DNA of 6,712 bases, taken from positions 1-6,712 of the forward strand of contig ONWJ01000112.1 of assembly GCA_900321535.1 (NCBI GenBank), written 5' to 3'. Under the pieces are notes generated by a model. It saw nothing but the letters and a program-made list of their open reading frames with translations. It was not told the DNA's origin and ran no database searches. Every line of letters starts with the position of its first letter. Position 1 is the first letter of the stretch. The position numbers and the translations under genes were made by a program. The DNA comes from an uncultured Erysipelotrichaceae bacterium (lineage in GTDB: Bacteria > Bacillota_I > Bacilli_A > RFN20 > CAG-826). Below are positions 6,163 to 6,712 of the stretch, in pieces.

Positions 6163-6501
6163 TTATTTGGATTCGAAGGAGCCTTCCGCGGAAATAAGTG
6201 GAAGCACGAACATTCCGCCTTTTACGTAGGTGAAATTATGAGTGGCTTCGCGGATTTGCGCTTTCACGTTCTCGACTGATTCATCATCGATGATCATAAA
6301 TAAGGTGATGTTTCCTTCAGGCAGATCATCAACCATCATCGCTAAAGAGATTGCGCCTGACCCATCAGAGAATTTTGGCAGGACGTGATGCAATCCGGTA
6401 GTGGGGATAACCGTACCGTTATATCCTTTTTTGGATAGATCTCGAAGAAGTTGCTCGGTTTCAGCAACATGATCAAGAACGACATAAAGCATGACTTTCA
6501 T
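6163..6501 (-). CDS. Small PII-like (GlnB-fold) protein
   Basis: A 112-residue protein with the look of the PII signalling fold: strand MLYVVLD (4-10), helix 12-25, a central stretch that could form the T-loop region (about 33-60), strand ITLFMIID (65-72), helix 74-86, and closing strand KGGMFVLPL (94-102). PII proteins are cytoplasmic trimers that sense nucleotides or nitrogen status and bind target enzymes, transporters or regulators. Canonical PII signatures, such as the uridylylated T-loop tyrosine motif, are not seen, so this is a divergent PII-like protein at best, and its ligand is unknown. A modest GAGG lies 7 bases before the ATG at 6501; a second in-frame ATG two codons later is less well placed. 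It converges with the XRE gene and stands alone on its strand, with its own promoter. Family assignment rests on pattern only. Confidence 0.65.
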   Translation of the reverse strand: MKVMLYVVLDHVAETEQLLRDLSKKGYNGTVIPTTGLHHVLPKFSDGSGAISLAMMVDDLPEGNITLFMIIDDESVENVKAQIREATHNFTYVKGGMFVLPLISAEGSFESK

Positions 6502-6525
6502 AGTTTCGCCTCGTTAAGCCTACGT

Positions 6526-6553
6526 AATATATCACAAGAAACGGGATTTTCTA
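6526..6553 (-). promoter_or_regulatory. Extended -10 promoter for the PII-like gene
   Basis: On the minus strand TAGAAA (6553-6548, 4 of 6 to TTGACA) precedes TATATT (6531-6526, 5 of 6 to TATAAT) with a 16-base spacer, and TG-A directly before the hexamer makes an extended -10. The distance to the ATG at 6501 leaves room for a short leader with the GAGG site. Confidence 0.55.
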
Positions 6554-6568
6554 CTGTTAAATTAATCG

Positions 6569-6597
6569 TTGACAAAGAAGCCTTGGAAGACTATTCT
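6569..6597 (+). promoter_or_regulatory. Promoter for tRNA-Ala
   Basis: A perfect TTGACA (6569-6574), a 17-base spacer and TATTCT (6592-6597, 4 of 6) put the transcription start near 6604, about 26 bases before the mature tRNA. A 5-bp hairpin, GCGTC (6605-6609) with GACGC (6617-6621), sits in the 5' leader that would be removed by RNase P. Confidence 0.7.
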
Positions 6598-6629
6598 AAT
6601 CCACGCGTCAAAAGAAGACGCAGTACTGT

Positions 6630-6705
6630 GGGCCTTTAGCTCAGCTGGGAGAGCGCCTCCATGGCATGGAGGAGGTCATCGGTTCGATCCCGACAAGGTC
6701 CACCA
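6630..6705 (+). tRNA. tRNA-Ala (anticodon GGC)
   Basis: A 76-base cloverleaf. The acceptor is GGGCCTT (6630-6636) with AAGGTCC (6695-6701), and contains G3-U70, the alanine identity element. The D-arm is GCTC/GAGC. Anticodon stem CCTCC/GGAGG holds loop ATGGCAT (6661-6667) with anticodon GGC at 6663-6665 and the A32-U38 pair typical of this isoacceptor. The T-arm ATCGG/CCGAC has an A-C mismatch at its first pair (49-65), where A-U would be expected. The discriminator is A (6702) and CCA is encoded (6703-6705). It reads GCC and GCU. Further tRNAs may follow beyond the window. Confidence 0.95.
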
Positions 6706-6712
6706 AATAACA

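Noticed and set aside
6451..6639. Open frame of 62 codons on the plus strand
   Set aside because: It overlaps the PII-like gene, both promoters and the start of tRNA-Ala, and has no ribosome-binding site.
1..6712. CRISPR array, insertion sequence or phage genes
   Set aside because: No regularly spaced repeats, no transposase or integrase motifs and no terminal inverted repeats were seen.

Overview
This is a bacterial window of moderate base composition, most likely from a Bacillota (Firmicutes) or related Bacilli/Mollicutes-like lineage. The reasons are a Tex protein of Bacillus YdcI type, a GH13_20-type intracellular amylase, a small XRE regulator with a membrane tail, strong AGGAGG sites on some genes, and compact tRNA genes with encoded CCA. 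All tryptophans in the reading frames are TGG. The only TGA is the tex stop, backed at once by TAA, so the standard bacterial code fits. Species cannot be told from the sequence.

Left edge (1-645): the C-terminal part of a HepT-like toxin (DUF86 family) that enters from outside the window, about 34% G+C by hand count and clearly more AT-rich than what follows. After it lies a 354-base spacer with no convincing intact gene and perhaps decayed minus-strand coding fragments. This looks like accessory DNA next to a core segment.

Core plus-strand unit (646-4634): tex, then 17 bases later a GH13 maltogenic amylase/neopullulanase-like enzyme with no visible ribosome-binding site, then a perfect 9-bp hairpin, then tRNA-Arg(CCU) and a two-way terminator. 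The tex-GH13 pair is probably one transcript, and it may run into the tRNA.

Right half (4674-6705): a minus-strand HAD-family hydrolase converges on the tRNA terminator. Divergent from it is a plus-strand XRE regulator with a very acidic linker and four predicted membrane helices, behind a strongly structured leader. A second two-way terminator separates it from a convergent small minus-strand PII-like protein. That gene's extended -10 promoter lies back to back with a consensus TTGACA promoter driving tRNA-Ala(GGC) at the right edge.

The genes do not form one obvious pathway. The points most worth following are the membrane-anchored regulator with its structured leader, the possibly leaderless HAD gene, and the partial toxin at the left edge. 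I see no CRISPR array, insertion sequence or clear novel multi-gene system.
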